From assembly GCA_016235915.1 (NCBI GenBank), contig JACRIC010000019.1, positions 1-5,949 of the forward strand: 5,949 nucleotides of DNA, given 5' to 3'. The notes under the pieces were generated by a model that was not told the origin of the DNA, did no database searches, and was given only the letters and a program-made list of their open reading frames with translations. Source of the DNA: Candidatus Peregrinibacteria bacterium (GTDB lineage Bacteria; Patescibacteriota; Gracilibacteria; UBA1369; JACRIC01). A program made the translations under genes and the position numbers. Below, piece by piece: positions 5,946-5,949 of the stretch; the stretch's first letter is position 1, and each line of letters opens with the position of its first letter.

Positions 5946-5949
5946 ATGA
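5946..5949 (+). other. Possible start codon of a divergent gene beyond the right edge
   Basis: An ATG at 5946-5948 lies about 46 bases downstream of the expected start of the + strand promoter at 5885-5893. No Shine-Dalgarno sequence precedes it, as is also true of the Fic gene here. Only one base of the next codon is visible, so nothing can be said of the product and the start is a guess from the promoter's direction. Confidence 0.3.

Noticed and set aside
5829..5949. tRNA or structured RNA in the right-hand intergenic region
   Set aside because: There is no cloverleaf-compatible pairing or TψC-arm sequence; the region is AT-rich and is accounted for by two promoters and a palindrome.

Overview
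The window holds two housekeeping genes of the bacterial cell envelope and chromosome machinery, with an accessory gene set between them. From left to right: a SecA translocase gene on the + strand that runs in from the left edge without its first ~80 codons (1-2385); an AT-rich Fic-domain protein gene with its own promoter (2467-3384, +); a short zinc-ribbon reading frame, probably a remnant or frameshifted, on the - strand (3389-3655); an FtsK/SpoIIIE DNA translocase gene (3615-5828, -); and a 121-base divergent regulatory region (5829-5949) that may end on the start codon of another + strand gene.

The organism is a bacterium using the standard code. GGA is the common glycine codon, and no large gene contains an in-frame TGA, which argues against the UGA=Gly code of Gracilibacteria and Absconditabacteria. 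The zinc-ribbon fragment (an RNPRKLW stretch, then CxxC, then VYCQGCY) resembles a protein type I associate mainly with Patescibacteria/CPR genomes such as Peregrinibacteria. That placement rests on memory of the family and is moderate to weak. secA and ftsK have moderate GC with many CTC, GCC and CGC codons, while the Fic gene is clearly AT-rich with many TTA and AAA codons.

SecA drives export through SecYEG, and FtsK pumps chromosome ends through the division septum. They share only membrane location and ATP-driven motor activity and are not co-transcribed (opposite strands). The Fic gene sits in the convergent gap between them, carries a complete AMPylation motif and its own inhibitory motif, and has a strong promoter flanked by two identical 10-bp repeats. 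The zinc-ribbon frame follows ftsK at a TAATG stop/start junction with a strong Shine-Dalgarno sequence, but the reading frame opened there is one base out of register with the zinc-ribbon frame.

All three promoters I can propose have the extended -10 form TGnTATAnT. The two near the right edge are back to back with overlapping -35 regions, and an 18-bp perfect inverted repeat covers the ftsK -10 box and predicted transcription start. I found no tRNA, rRNA, CRISPR array, insertion sequence or convincing intrinsic terminator. I did not find a clear new multi-gene system. The items most worth following are the Fic gene with its repeat-flanked promoter, the frameshifted cistron behind ftsK, and the ftsK operator candidate.
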